A stretch of 64,000 nucleotides of DNA from assembly GCA_017481595.1 (NCBI GenBank), contig JAFUOY010000014.1:1-64000 (forward strand). Reading direction: 5' to 3'. This document shows, one piece after another, positions 42,836 to 52,673 of the stretch (position 1 is the first letter of the stretch; the number at the start of each line of letters is the position of its first letter). The notes beneath the pieces are model-generated. The model had not been told where the DNA came from. It ran no database searches and saw nothing but the letters and a program-made list of their open reading frames with translations. Made by a program: the position numbers and the translations under genes. The DNA is from Clostridia bacterium (lineage in GTDB: Bacteria > Bacillota > Clostridia > Oscillospirales > CAG-272).

Positions 42836-44078
42836 ATATTTTATGAATCAATAATCCGCTTCTCAATTTCGGCTCAAACCAGGTTGATTTCGGAGGCATT
42901 ACAGCGCCTGAATCGGCAACCGCCATAAGCTCATCAAGGGATGTGGGATACATTGAAATTGCGCATACCATATCCTGATTACACCTTTCCTCCAAATATT
43001 CAAGTCCGCGAATTCCGCCTGCAAAATCTATTCTCTTATCGCTTCTTGGATCATTTATACCAAGAATAGCAGATAGAACGTTCTTTTGTAAAATAGCACA
43101 ATCAAGACGCTCAACCGCTGAGCCTTCTTTACAAATACTGTCGTAAAATTTAACCTTATACCATTTTTTATTTACATATATGCCGACAGTGTGTACACCT
43201 TCGGGGCTATATGGCTCAAAGCCCTCATACGCCTCTACCGTACCGACTGTTTTAGATATTAAGCTCAAAAACTCATCAGGTGTAAGACCGTTAAGATCCT
43301 TAATAAGTCTGTTATAATCAAGAATTTCAAGAGATTTAGAGGGGAAAATAACGGATAAGAAGAAATTAAATTCTTCACTACCTGTGTAGCTTGGATTTTC
43401 TTCTCTTCTCTTTAATCCCACCTTAACGGCAGATGCGGCGCGGTGATGTCCGTCCGCAATATACAAAGCATCGAGTGAAGCAAACGCATCCTCTATTGCC
43501 TTATCAACAGAAGCATCCTCGGTTGCCCATACAGTATGTCTTATTCCATCATCTGCGATAAAGTCGTATAAAGGAGTCTTTTCCGTTTCCTTTGCGATTA
43601 TTTCATCAAGAGAAGCACTATCCTTGTAAGCAAGAAAAATCGGACCGGTATGAGCAGAACAGGTATCTACGTGCTTTATTCTGTCTATTTCCTTATCAGC
43701 GCGGGTAAACTCGTGCTTTTTAATTCTGTTTTCAAGATAATCATCTATTGACGCGCATCCGACTATACCTGTCTGTGCTCTGCCATTCATGATCTGACGG
43801 TAGAAATAGTATCTTTTCTTGCCATCATTTACGTATACGCCCTTTTCTTCAAACTCTTTCAAATTTGAGGCAGCCTTTGCATATACGCTTTCATCATAAA
43901 TGTCAACGCTCTTATCAAGATCGATCTCAGCCTTATCAATGTGTAAAAATGAGTATGGCTTGCCTTCAACCTCAACTCTGGCTTCATCACTTGACATAAC
44001 GTCATAAGGAAGCGCGGCGCACTCCTTTACGAAATCCGAATGAGGTCTCAATGCAAAAAAAGGTTTAACAGTAATCAT
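42834..44078 (-). CDS. DUF1015 family protein, serine-operon member
   Basis: A 414-residue cytoplasmic protein. The N-terminus (KPFFALRP, AALPYDVMSSDEA) and the central ADGHHRAASA motif (near residue 200) are characteristic of DUF1015. A KHEFTRADKE block lies near 119. DGHHR resembles the active-site motif of the ParB/SerK-type ATP-dependent fold, so it may bind a nucleotide or phosphoserine (inference). It follows serA by 15 bases in an operon with serC, and no serB is visible in the window. It may therefore supply or replace the final step of serine synthesis. The start has GGTGG. Confidence 0.88.
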   Translation of the reverse strand: MITVKPFFALRPHSDFVKECAALPYDVMSSDEARVEVEGKPYSFLHIDKAEIDLDKSVDIYDESVYAKAASNLKEFEEKGVYVNDGKKRYYFYRQIMNGRAQTGIVGCASIDDYLENRIKKHEFTRADKEIDRIKHVDTCSAHTGPIFLAYKDSASLDEIIAKETEKTPLYDFIADDGIRHTVWATEDASVDKAIEDAFASLDALYIADGHHRAASAVKVGLKRREENPSYTGSEEFNFFLSVIFPSKSLEILDYNRLIKDLNGLTPDEFLSLISKTVGTVEAYEGFEPYSPEGVHTVGIYVNKKWYKVKFYDSICKEGSAVERLDCAILQKNVLSAILGINDPRSDKRIDFAGGIRGLEYLEERCNQDMVCAISMYPTSLDELMAVADSGAVMPPKSTWFEPKLRSGLLIHKI

Positions 44079-44093
44079 AAATCCACCAAAAAA

Positions 44094-45254
44094 TTAATAA
44101 CAGTTTACTTTAATAACTCCGTCAATGTTCATAACTGTGCTTACAACGTCCTCGCTAACCTTTTCGTTAGTTTCAACAATTGTATATGCAGCATCGCCCT
44201 TAGATCCGTTAGCAAGGTTTTCGATGTTAACGTTTACAGAAGCAAATGCAGCTGTGATCTGGGAGAGCATATTAGGAATATTTTTGTGCATTACGCATAC
44301 ACGAGCGCTTGCTGTGTGAGGAATTGCAACGTTAGGATAGTTTACGCTATTCTTGATATTACCGTTTGTAAGGTATTCATCAAGCTGCTTTGCAGCCATA
44401 ACAGCGCAATGATCCTCAGACTCATTTGTAGAAGCGCCAAGATGAGGAATGTTGATAATTCCATCTACGCCAACAGTCTCGTCTGTAGGGAAGTCTGTAA
44501 CGTACTTAGCAACCTTCTTGCTTTCAAGAGCCTTCTTAATATCCTCTGCATTTACAAGCTCTGCTCTTGCAAGGTTGATGATTCTTACTCCGTCCTTCAT
44601 CATAGAAAGTGTCTTTTCGGAGATCATATTCTTTGTCTGTGCAGTTGCAGGAACGTGAAGAGTGATGTAATCACAAGTCTTGAATATTTCTTCATAGTTT
44701 GCTGCCTGCTCAATGGCGGGAGCAAGATGCCAAGCTGCAGCAGGTGTAATGTAAGGATCACAACCCATTACAACCATACCAAGGGCATTAGCTGCGTTAG
44801 CTACCATACCGCCGATAGCGCCAAGACCGATTACGCCGAGCTTCTTGCCAATAAGCTCGTTACCTACGTAAGCGCCCTTACCAGCCTCAACAGCCTTTGC
44901 AACGCCTTCTGTACCCTTAAGTGTCTTAACCCATTCAATACCACCTACAACATCTCTTGCCGCAAGAATAAGAGCGCAGATTGCAAGCTCCTTAACACCG
45001 TTAGCATTAGCGCCGGGAGTATTGAATACTACAATACCCTTCTCTGTGCATTTTTCAACGGGAATATTGTTAACTCCAGCTCCGCAACGTGCGATTGCGG
45101 TAAGAGTTTCGGGCATTTCCATATCGTGAAGCTTTGCGGAACGAACCATTATTGCATCGGGTGTTTCGCAAGCATCGGATACTGTATATTTCGCAGGGCT
45201 GAATACGTCAGTACCAACCTTTGCGATTTTATTCATAAGCTTAATATTTTTCAT
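44094..45254 (-). CDS. serA: D-3-phosphoglycerate dehydrogenase (serA)
   Basis: Oxidises 3-phosphoglycerate to 3-phosphohydroxypyruvate, the first step of serine synthesis. NAD-binding GLGAIGG lies near residue 145. The Arg site is NLARAEL near 230 and the catalytic His is in IPHLGAST near 275. The usual acidic-partner stretch reads TDFPTDETV in place of the common DVFExEP. A C-terminal ACT domain (about residues 315-386) suggests serine feedback. The start is the ATG after GAAGG; the 13 upstream in-frame codons lie in the end of serC. It is the second gene of the serC-serA-DUF1015 operon. Confidence 0.95.
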   Translation of the reverse strand: MKNIKLMNKIAKVGTDVFSPAKYTVSDACETPDAIMVRSAKLHDMEMPETLTAIARCGAGVNNIPVEKCTEKGIVVFNTPGANANGVKELAICALILAARDVVGGIEWVKTLKGTEGVAKAVEAGKGAYVGNELIGKKLGVIGLGAIGGMVANAANALGMVVMGCDPYITPAAAWHLAPAIEQAANYEEIFKTCDYITLHVPATAQTKNMISEKTLSMMKDGVRIINLARAELVNAEDIKKALESKKVAKYVTDFPTDETVGVDGIINIPHLGASTNESEDHCAVMAAKQLDEYLTNGNIKNSVNYPNVAIPHTASARVCVMHKNIPNMLSQITAAFASVNVNIENLANGSKGDAAYTIVETNEKVSEDVVSTVMNIDGVIKVNCY

Positions 45255-45267
45255 TTCTATACCTTCT

Positions 45268-46356
45268 TTATGCTTTGGGATTTTCAGCTGCAAACTTCTT
45301 CATAAATTCAACGAGAGCAACAACACCTTCATAGGGCATTGCATTGTAAATAGAAGCTCTCATACCGCCAACTGAACGGTGTCCCTTAAGATTCTTAAGT
45401 CCTGCCTTACCCGCCTCGGAAGCAAACTTCTTATCAAGATCAGCGTCGCCTGTTACAAATGTAACGTTCATCATAGAACGGCTTTCCTTCTGTACGGGAG
45501 CAATGTAGTAATCCTGGCTATCAAGATAATCGTAAAGAACCTTTGCCTTCTTTTCATTCATTTCCTTCATCTTTTCAAGACCGCCAAGGCTATCGATCCA
45601 CTCATATACAAGCTTTGCAATGTAAATGCAGTAGCAAGGAGGAGTGTTGTACATAGAATCATTGTCTGCCATTGTCTTGTAATCAAGCATTGTGGGGATA
45701 TCTTCGCGTGCGTTACCCATAAGGTCTTCTCTTACGATGGCAATTGTAAGACCTGCGGGAGCCATATTCTTCTGTGCGCCTGCATAGATCACACCGAACT
45801 TACTTACGTCAACAGGCTCGGAAATGATGCAAGAGGACATATCAGCAACAAGGGGAATATCTCCTGTGTCGGGTATGTATGGGAACTTTGTACCGTAAAT
45901 TGTGTTGTTGAAGCATACATGTACATAGTCTGCGTCAGGTCTGATATTGGATTTATCAAACTTAGGAATGTATGAGAAGTTAGCATCCTTGCTGGAAGCT
46001 GCAACTACAACGTCACCATACTTCTGCGCTTCTTTATATGCTTTGTTTGAGAACTGACCGGAAACAACGTAGTCAGCCTTCTTGTTCTTATTCATAAGAT
46101 TCAAGGGAACTGCCGCAAACTGTGTAGACGCGCCACCTTGAAGGAAAAGCACCTTGTAGTTGTCGGGAATGTTCATTATTTTGCGAAGAAGTCTTTCCGC
46201 GTCCTTGATAATCTCGTCGTATACGGGGGAACGGTGGCTCATCTCCATAACTGACATTCCGCTATCTCCATAGCAAAGCATTTCGTTAGCTGCTCTATTC
46301 AAAACCTCGATAGGAAGCATGGAAGGACCAGCTGAAAAGTTATAAACTCTTTCCAT
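45268..46356 (-). CDS. serC: Phosphoserine aminotransferase
   Basis: Converts 3-phosphohydroxypyruvate plus glutamate to phosphoserine. Fold-type I PLP motifs are NFSAGPSMLP (5-14), FLQGGASTQF near 70, VADMSS near 168 and the PLP lysine in AGAQKNMAPAG near 190. The 362-residue length is standard. TTGGAGG precedes the ATG. It leads the serine operon behind a consensus promoter and no T-box was seen. Confidence 0.96.
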   Translation of the reverse strand: MERVYNFSAGPSMLPIEVLNRAANEMLCYGDSGMSVMEMSHRSPVYDEIIKDAERLLRKIMNIPDNYKVLFLQGGASTQFAAVPLNLMNKNKKADYVVSGQFSNKAYKEAQKYGDVVVAASSKDANFSYIPKFDKSNIRPDADYVHVCFNNTIYGTKFPYIPDTGDIPLVADMSSCIISEPVDVSKFGVIYAGAQKNMAPAGLTIAIVREDLMGNAREDIPTMLDYKTMADNDSMYNTPPCYCIYIAKLVYEWIDSLGGLEKMKEMNEKKAKVLYDYLDSQDYYIAPVQKESRSMMNVTFVTGDADLDKKFASEAGKAGLKNLKGHRSVGGMRASIYNAMPYEGVVALVEFMKKFAAENPKA

Positions 46357-46397
46357 AATTGAGAAACCTCCAAATAAATTTAAAAATATAATATTAG

Positions 46398-46426
46398 ATT
46401 ATACAACTTATGACTCTTTAAGTCAA
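46398..46426 (-). promoter_or_regulatory. Sigma-A promoter of serC-serA-DUF1015
   Basis: On the minus strand, TTGACT, a 17-bp spacer and TATAAT, about 40 bases before the serC start. Confidence 0.75.
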
Positions 46427-46457
46427 TATATTTGTAAAATTATTTTAAAATATTTAT

Positions 46458-46483
46458 GGGAAACTGCAATTAAGCAGTTTCCC
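46458..46483 (-). terminator. Terminator of the purine operon
   Basis: A 10-bp stem, GGGAAACTGC/GCAGTTTCCC, with a 6-base loop, directly after purL. The trailing T run is weak. Confidence 0.7.
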
Positions 46484-46491
46484 GTAAATTT

Positions 46492-49400
46492 TTACTTAAA
46501 ATACTTCACAGCAGACTTAAACATCTTAATGTCATAATCGCCGTATACGTTTTTATAAAGACCGTTGGCAATACGCTCAGAGTGACCCATCTTACCGATT
46601 ACACGTCCGTCGGGAGAAAGGATACCCTCTATTGCAAGGCTTGAACCGTTGGGGTTAAAGTCTATATCGTATGTAGCTTCGCCGTTAAGATCAACGTACT
46701 GTGTCGCAATTTGACCGTTCTTGATAAGCTCTGCTATAGTAGCGTCATTAGCTAAGAATTTACCCTCACCGTGAGAAATTGCAACATTATATATATCGCC
46801 AACATTACACTCGGAAAGCCAAGGAGAATTGTTGGATGCCACACGAGTTCTTACGATCTTGGACTGGTGTCTTGCAATATTGTTAAATGTAAGCGTAGGA
46901 CAATTTTCGTCTGTATCTATAATCTTACCGTAGGGTACAAGACCAAGCTTTACAAGCGCCTGGAATCCGTTACAAATACCGCACATAAGACCGTCACGAT
47001 TTTCAAGAAGGTCTGTAACTGCTTCCTTAACGTCTGCGCCTCTAAAGAAAGCTGTAATGAACTTACCGCTTCCGTCGGGCTCGTCGCCGCCGGAGAAACC
47101 ACCGGGAACAAAGATCATCTGGGACTCCTTAACAAGGCCTACAAACTCCTCAGAGCTTCTCTTGATATCGTCTGCGCTCAAGTTGTTTATAACGAATATT
47201 TTAGCCTCTGCCCCCGCATTTTCAACTGCTTTAGCAGAATCATATTCACAGTTTGTACCAGGGAATACAGGAATAAGAACCTTGGGCTTTGCTACTTTAA
47301 TAGCAGGCGCAAGCTTTTTATCTGTTTCATAAGAAACGGTTTCAGGCTTCTCTGTGCTTGACTTGATATTGCAGGGATATACGCTTTCAAGCTTATCCTC
47401 GTAAAGCTTAGTCAATTCACACATACATACCTTAACGCCATTATATGAAATAGCCTTATCGTCTGTTACTGTACCAAGAGCAGTACCAATTTCAATATTT
47501 TCTGCAAGCTCGAGAATGAATGAACCATAATTATAACCGAATATATCATCAAGTGTAATATTGGAGTTGTACTCAAATCCAAAGCCATTACCTATTGCCA
47601 TCTTATAAACAGCCTCTGCTACACCACCGATTGTAGGCGTATATGCGCTAAGGATCTTACCGCTTCTCATAAGACAAGTAACCTTGTTATAAAGAGCAAG
47701 AAGAGATTCCGTCTTGGGAAGCATATTTTCATCATATTCAGGCTTAACGATCACAACCTTTGAGCCAGCCTTTTTAAATTCGGGAGAAACAACCTCGCTT
47801 GTTTTACCGTTTGTAACCGCGAAGGAAATGAGTGTGGGAGGAACGTCAAGCTTCTCAAAAGATCCGCTCATAGAGTCCTTACCGCCAATAGCGCCTATAC
47901 CGAGATCCTTCTGCGCTTTAAACGCGCCAAGGAGGGCGGACAAGGGCTTGCCCCATCTCTTAGGATCCTTCAAGGGCTTTTCAAAATATTCCTGGAACGT
48001 AAGATATACGTCCTCAAACTTAGCACCCGTTGCAATAAGCTTGGAAACTGATTCAATTACCGCAAGATAAGCACCGTGGAAGGGGCTCTTTTCGGAAACG
48101 AAGGGGTTATATCCCCACGCCATATAAGAACAATCATCTGTATGACCCTTTTCACAGGAAATAAGGTGTACCATAGACTGAATAGGCGTTCTCTGATACT
48201 TACCACCAAATGGCATAAGTACTGTTCCTGCACCAATCGTACTGTCAAAGCGTTCACTCAAGCCTCTCTTAGAGCAAGTATTTATATCATCACAAATGGA
48301 CTTGATTCCACTTTCAAAATCAGCAGGAATTGTCTTGTTGTAATCTTCTATTTTTGCAGGAGCTATATCAATATGCTTTTCTGCGCCGTTGGAGTTAAGG
48401 AACTCTCTGCTTATATCTACAATAGCCTTTCCATTATGGAACATACGGAGTCTTGGCTCTGCCTTAACAGTTGCAACAACAGTCGCCTCAAGGTTTTCAC
48501 TGTGAGCAAGCGCTAAGAATGCATCAATATTTTCCTTTTCGATTACAACAGCCATTCTTTCCTGAGATTCGCTGATTGCAAGCTCAGTACCGTCAAGACC
48601 GTCATACTTTTTAGGAACTGCATTAAGGTTGATTTCAAGTCCGTCAGCAAGCTCGCCTATAGCAACGGATACACCGCCTGCTCCAAAGTCATTACAACGC
48701 TTTATCATACGGCAAGCGTCATAATTTCTGAAGAGACGCTGAAGCTTTCTTTCTTCAGGAGCATTACCCTTCTGAACCTCTGCGCCGCACTGCTCAAGAG
48801 AATCAACCGTATGGGATTTGGATGAGCCTGTTGCTCCGCCGCATCCGTCACGACCTGTACGGCCGCCAAGCAAGATTACAACGTCGCCGTCTTCGGGTCT
48901 TTCTCTACGTACGTTTCTTTCGGGAGCAGCAGCGATTACTGCGCCTACCTCAAGATGCTTTGCCGCATATCCGTCGTGATAAATTTCATCAACTATACCA
49001 GTAGCAAGACCAATCTGGTTACCGTAGGAGGAATAACCTGCAGCAGCAGTTGTTACGATCTTTCTCTGAGGAAGCTTACCCTCAATAGTTTCATCAAGAG
49101 ATCTCAAAGGATCAGCAGCTCCTGTAAGACGCATAGCGCCGTAAACGTAGGATCTGCCCGACAAGGGGTCACGGATAGCACCGCCGATACAAGTAGCCGC
49201 GCCACCAAAGGGCTCAATTTCAGTAGGATGGTTATGCGTTTCATTTTTGAAGAGCAAGAGCCAGGGCTCAGCCTTACCGTCAACCTCTACTGTGATCTTA
49301 ACAGTACATGCATTGATTTCTTCACTCTCATCAAGCTTGTCAAGCTTACCCTCTTTCTTAAGATACTTAACCGCTAAGGTTGCAATATCCATAAGGTTTA

Positions 49401-50181
49401 CAGGCTTTGTTCTGTTAAGTATCTTTCTTGTATTGATATAATCGTCATACGTATCCTGAAGAAGCTTATCTTCAAATTTAACGTTATCAATAGTTGTCAA
49501 GAACGTTGTATGACGACAATGGTCTGACCAATATGTGTCTATCATACGAATTTCTGTTACCGTGGGATTTCTACCCTCTGTTTTAAAGTAATCCTGGCAG
49601 AATTTAATATCGTCATTATCCATAGCAAGAGCGTAGGATTTAACAAAATCAGCAAGACCGTCCTTATCAAGATCAATAAATCCGTCGATAGTTTTTACAT
49701 CCTCGGGAACGTCGTATTCAGCCTTTATGGTATCCTTTTCCTCAAGAGAAGCTTCACGCGCTTCTACAGGGTTAATAACGTGCTTCTTTATAGCCTTTAC
49801 TTCACCCTCTGTAAGATCTCCGTAAAGCATATATACTCTTGCGCTCTGTACGGAGGGCTTATCTCCCTTTGAAATAAGCTGAATACATTGAGCCGCAGAG
49901 TCTGCTCTTTGATCAAACTGACCGGGCAAATACTCTGTCGCGAATACTACCGCTCCGTCGTTTTCAAGTGAAAAATAAACATTGTCAAGCTGAGGCTCTG
50001 AAAATACTGTTTTTACAGAGTAATCAAAAAGTTCCTTCGTGATATTTTCCACATCATAGCGGTTCATGATTCTTACTTTTTCTATATTCTTTATTCCAAG
50101 AAATGTCTTGATTTCGGAAAATAATGCATTAGCCTCATTTTCAAGACCCTTTTTCTTTTCTACATAAACGCGGTAAACCAT
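46492..50181 (-). CDS. purL: Phosphoribosylformylglycinamidine synthase, single-chain PurL
   Basis: Converts FGAR, glutamine and ATP to FGAM. At 1229 residues it is the large type with synthetase and glutaminase on one chain. The ammonia-accepting half has the ENTHNHP-like motif here as NETHNHPTEIEPFGG (about residue 330) and GRTGRDGCGGATGSS. The C-terminal glutaminase has PGTNCEYDSA, the catalytic Cys in CGICNGFQ, and His-Glu in the MGHSER end. The glutaminase triad is intact here, unlike in PurF. The start is the ATG after GGAGG; 22 upstream in-frame codons lie inside purD. It is the last gene of the purine operon. Confidence 0.96.
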   Translation of the reverse strand: MVYRVYVEKKKGLENEANALFSEIKTFLGIKNIEKVRIMNRYDVENITKELFDYSVKTVFSEPQLDNVYFSLENDGAVVFATEYLPGQFDQRADSAAQCIQLISKGDKPSVQSARVYMLYGDLTEGEVKAIKKHVINPVEAREASLEEKDTIKAEYDVPEDVKTIDGFIDLDKDGLADFVKSYALAMDNDDIKFCQDYFKTEGRNPTVTEIRMIDTYWSDHCRHTTFLTTIDNVKFEDKLLQDTYDDYINTRKILNRTKPVNLMDIATLAVKYLKKEGKLDKLDESEEINACTVKITVEVDGKAEPWLLLFKNETHNHPTEIEPFGGAATCIGGAIRDPLSGRSYVYGAMRLTGAADPLRSLDETIEGKLPQRKIVTTAAAGYSSYGNQIGLATGIVDEIYHDGYAAKHLEVGAVIAAAPERNVRRERPEDGDVVILLGGRTGRDGCGGATGSSKSHTVDSLEQCGAEVQKGNAPEERKLQRLFRNYDACRMIKRCNDFGAGGVSVAIGELADGLEINLNAVPKKYDGLDGTELAISESQERMAVVIEKENIDAFLALAHSENLEATVVATVKAEPRLRMFHNGKAIVDISREFLNSNGAEKHIDIAPAKIEDYNKTIPADFESGIKSICDDINTCSKRGLSERFDSTIGAGTVLMPFGGKYQRTPIQSMVHLISCEKGHTDDCSYMAWGYNPFVSEKSPFHGAYLAVIESVSKLIATGAKFEDVYLTFQEYFEKPLKDPKRWGKPLSALLGAFKAQKDLGIGAIGGKDSMSGSFEKLDVPPTLISFAVTNGKTSEVVSPEFKKAGSKVVIVKPEYDENMLPKTESLLALYNKVTCLMRSGKILSAYTPTIGGVAEAVYKMAIGNGFGFEYNSNITLDDIFGYNYGSFILELAENIEIGTALGTVTDDKAISYNGVKVCMCELTKLYEDKLESVYPCNIKSSTEKPETVSYETDKKLAPAIKVAKPKVLIPVFPGTNCEYDSAKAVENAGAEAKIFVINNLSADDIKRSSEEFVGLVKESQMIFVPGGFSGGDEPDGSGKFITAFFRGADVKEAVTDLLENRDGLMCGICNGFQALVKLGLVPYGKIIDTDENCPTLTFNNIARHQSKIVRTRVASNNSPWLSECNVGDIYNVAISHGEGKFLANDATIAELIKNGQIATQYVDLNGEATYDIDFNPNGSSLAIEGILSPDGRVIGKMGHSERIANGLYKNVYGDYDIKMFKSAVKYFK

Positions 50182-50182
50182 T

Positions 50183-51454
50183 TTATTTAACCTCCGTTGC
50201 TTTAAGCGCTTTTTGTCCAATGTCACTTCTGTAAAAAGCGTTATCAAATTTAATCATAGAAACCTTTTTATATGCACCGTCTATTGCTGATTTCAAATCA
50301 TTTGCAACATCGGTTACACCGAGTACTCTTCCGCCTGCGCTAAGGAGCTTTTTATCAGAAAGCTTTGCTCCCGCTACGTATACGGAATCAGATATTTCCT
50401 CGGGAATAACTATTTCAAATCCGTTTTCATATTTTTCGGGATAACCCTTGGATGCCATAATTACACAGCAAGCGCTCTTGTCTGCAAACTTAACGTCACA
50501 CTTATCAAGTGTTCCGTTGGTTACACTCTGCATAACCTCAAAAAGATCACTTTCAAGCAAGGGCAAAACTACCTGAGTTTCAGGGTCACCGAATCTGCAG
50601 TTATATTCAATAACCTTGGGACCGTTCTTTGTAAGCATAAGACCGAAGTACAAGCATCCCTTGAATAGCCTATCTTCCTTTTTCATAGCCTCAATAGTAG
50701 GCAAGAAAATAGTTTTCATACATTCATCGGCAATATCCTTTGTGTAGTAAGGATTAGGAGCTACCGTTCCCATGCCTCCCGTATTAAGACCCTTGTCAAA
50801 ATCAAGCGCTCTCTTATGGTCCATAGAAGATACCATAGGCTTTACAACGTTTCCGTCTGTAAATGCAAGCACGGAAACCTCAGGACCCTCAAGATATTCT
50901 TCAATAACTATATTGTTTCCGCTATCACCGAACTTTTTGTCCTCCATTATGCTCTTTACAGCATCAATGGCCTCTTCCTTTGTAAATGCTATTACAACGC
51001 CCTTTCCAAGCGCAAGACCGTCTGCCTTAATTACTGTGGGAATGGGAGCTGATTCAAGATACTTAAGAGCATCCTCTGCTTTTGTGAATACCTGGTATTC
51101 AGCAGTTGGAATACCATATTTTTTCATAAGGTTTTTAGAGAATACCTTACTGCCCTCAATAATCGCAGCCGCCTTTGATGGACCAAAGCAAGGAATACCT
51201 ATTTCATTAAGAGCATCAACACAACCAAGTACGAGAGGATCATCGGGAGCTACCACCGCGTAATCAATGGAATTTTCCTTTGCAAAGCTTACGATACCCT
51301 CAATATCCTTTGCACCGATGTTTACACAAGTAGCATCATGCGCTATTCCACCGTTACCGGGAAGCGCAAAAATTTTTTCTATGGATTTGTTTTCTTTAAG
51401 CTTTTTTATAATGGCGTGTTCTCTGCCACCGCCACCAACAACTATTACTCTCAT
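50183..51454 (-). CDS. purD: Phosphoribosylamine-glycine ligase
   Basis: ATP-grasp enzyme joining glycine to phosphoribosylamine, the step after PurF. N-terminal VVGGGGREHAI and the ATP-grasp motifs (KADGLALGKGVV near residue 145, NTGGMG near 225 and EYNCRFGDPETQ near 285) are present. The 423-residue length is standard. AAGGAG precedes the ATG. It starts 13 bases after the AICAR formyltransferase gene and ends one base before purL. Confidence 0.97.
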   Translation of the reverse strand: MRVIVVGGGGREHAIIKKLKENKSIEKIFALPGNGGIAHDATCVNIGAKDIEGIVSFAKENSIDYAVVAPDDPLVLGCVDALNEIGIPCFGPSKAAAIIEGSKVFSKNLMKKYGIPTAEYQVFTKAEDALKYLESAPIPTVIKADGLALGKGVVIAFTKEEAIDAVKSIMEDKKFGDSGNNIVIEEYLEGPEVSVLAFTDGNVVKPMVSSMDHKRALDFDKGLNTGGMGTVAPNPYYTKDIADECMKTIFLPTIEAMKKEDRLFKGCLYFGLMLTKNGPKVIEYNCRFGDPETQVVLPLLESDLFEVMQSVTNGTLDKCDVKFADKSACCVIMASKGYPEKYENGFEIVIPEEISDSVYVAGAKLSDKKLLSAGGRVLGVTDVANDLKSAIDGAYKKVSMIKFDNAFYRSDIGQKALKATEVK

Positions 51455-51467
51455 CGCATGCTCCTTA

Positions 51468-52655
51468 TTAATGGTGGAATAATCTCATTTTTGTAAACGC
51501 CATTACCATACCGTACTTATTACAGCAATTTATAACAACGTCATCTCTGATAGATCCACCGGGCTCTGCGATATATGTAACGCCGCTTCTTCTTGCTCTT
51601 TCAATATTATCACTGAAGGGGAAGAAAGCATCGGAGCCAACGCTTACGCCTGTAATAGTGTCAAGATATTCTCTCATTTCCTCAGCTGTGAAGGGCTCAG
51701 GCTGCTTTGAGAAATATTTCTGCCAATTTCCGTCAGCGCATACATCTTCCTCATTCTTATTGATATATCCGTCAATAACATTATCTCTGTCGGGACGGGA
51801 AACTGTAGGTAAGAAAGGAAGGTTAAGCACCTTTTCGTGCTGTCTTAAATGCCATGTATCAGCCTTTGTACCTGCAAGACGTGTACAATGGATTCTTGAC
51901 TGCTGACCTGCTCCAACACCGATAGCCTGTCCGTTATATGCATAGCATACGGAGTTTGACTGTGTGTATTTAAGAGTTATAAGAGCGATTATAAGGTCTG
52001 TAACCGCATTATCGGGAAGCTCCTTGTTTTCAGTTACGATATCAGTAAAGAGCTCCTTGTCAATTTTAAAGTTATTTCTTCCCTGCTCAAAGGTTATGCC
52101 GTAAACCTGCTTACGTTCAATAGGGTCGGGAACGAAGTCAGGATCGATCTTTACGATATTGTAATTACCCTTCTTCTTTGTCTTAAGAATTTCAAGAGCC
52201 TCATCTGTGTATCCGGGAGCGATAACACCGTCGGAAATTTCTCTCTTTATGAGCAATGCAGTAGTGACATCGCATACGTCAGAAAGAGCGATCCAGTCAC
52301 CAAAGGAGCTCATTCTGTCCGTTCCTCTTGCTCTTGCATATGCACAAGCCAAGGGAGAATCATCAAGGCCTTCAATATCATCTACAAAGCAAGCCTTTTT
52401 GAGCTTTTCGGGGAGCTTGATTCCAACTGCTGCAGATGTGGGGCTTACGTGCTTAAAGGATGTAGCGCAAGGAAGTCCTGTTGCTTCCTTCAATTCCTTA
52501 ACGAGCTGCCATGAGTTGAAAGCATCAAGGAAGTTAATATATCCGGGTCTGCCACAAAGTATTTCTATAGGCAACTCTGCGCCATTTTCCATAAAAATTT
52601 TGGAAGGCTTCTGATTGGGGTTGCAGCCGTATTTAAGTTCAAATTCTTTCATCAT
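51468..52655 (-). CDS. purH: AICAR formyltransferase (stand-alone PurH C-terminal domain)
   Basis: Transfers a formyl group to AICAR to make FAICAR, the ninth step of purine synthesis. The 395-residue protein matches only the AICARFTase half of bifunctional PurH. It starts MMKEFELKYGCNPNQKP, with FKHVSP, SFGDWIALSD, the GVGAGQQSRI and SVGSDAFFPF motifs, and the active-site Lys-His of TSFKHVS. The N-terminal MGS-like IMP cyclohydrolase domain is absent. Cyclohydrolase activity is supplied by the gene directly upstream. It has AAGGG before either of two adjacent ATG starts. The symbol purH is used for the domain homology. Confidence 0.92.
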   Translation of the reverse strand: MMKEFELKYGCNPNQKPSKIFMENGAELPIEILCGRPGYINFLDAFNSWQLVKELKEATGLPCATSFKHVSPTSAAVGIKLPEKLKKACFVDDIEGLDDSPLACAYARARGTDRMSSFGDWIALSDVCDVTTALLIKREISDGVIAPGYTDEALEILKTKKKGNYNIVKIDPDFVPDPIERKQVYGITFEQGRNNFKIDKELFTDIVTENKELPDNAVTDLIIALITLKYTQSNSVCYAYNGQAIGVGAGQQSRIHCTRLAGTKADTWHLRQHEKVLNLPFLPTVSRPDRDNVIDGYINKNEEDVCADGNWQKYFSKQPEPFTAEEMREYLDTITGVSVGSDAFFPFSDNIERARRSGVTYIAEPGGSIRDDVVINCCNKYGMVMAFTKMRLFHH

Positions 52656-52673
52656 TATGTACCGACCCTTTCA

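Noticed and set aside
44040-45305. 421-codon plus-strand open frame antisense to serA
   Set aside because: It lies wholly opposite serA and the start of DUF1015, has no domain or SD support and is rich in Cys and Ser as expected of a mirror frame.
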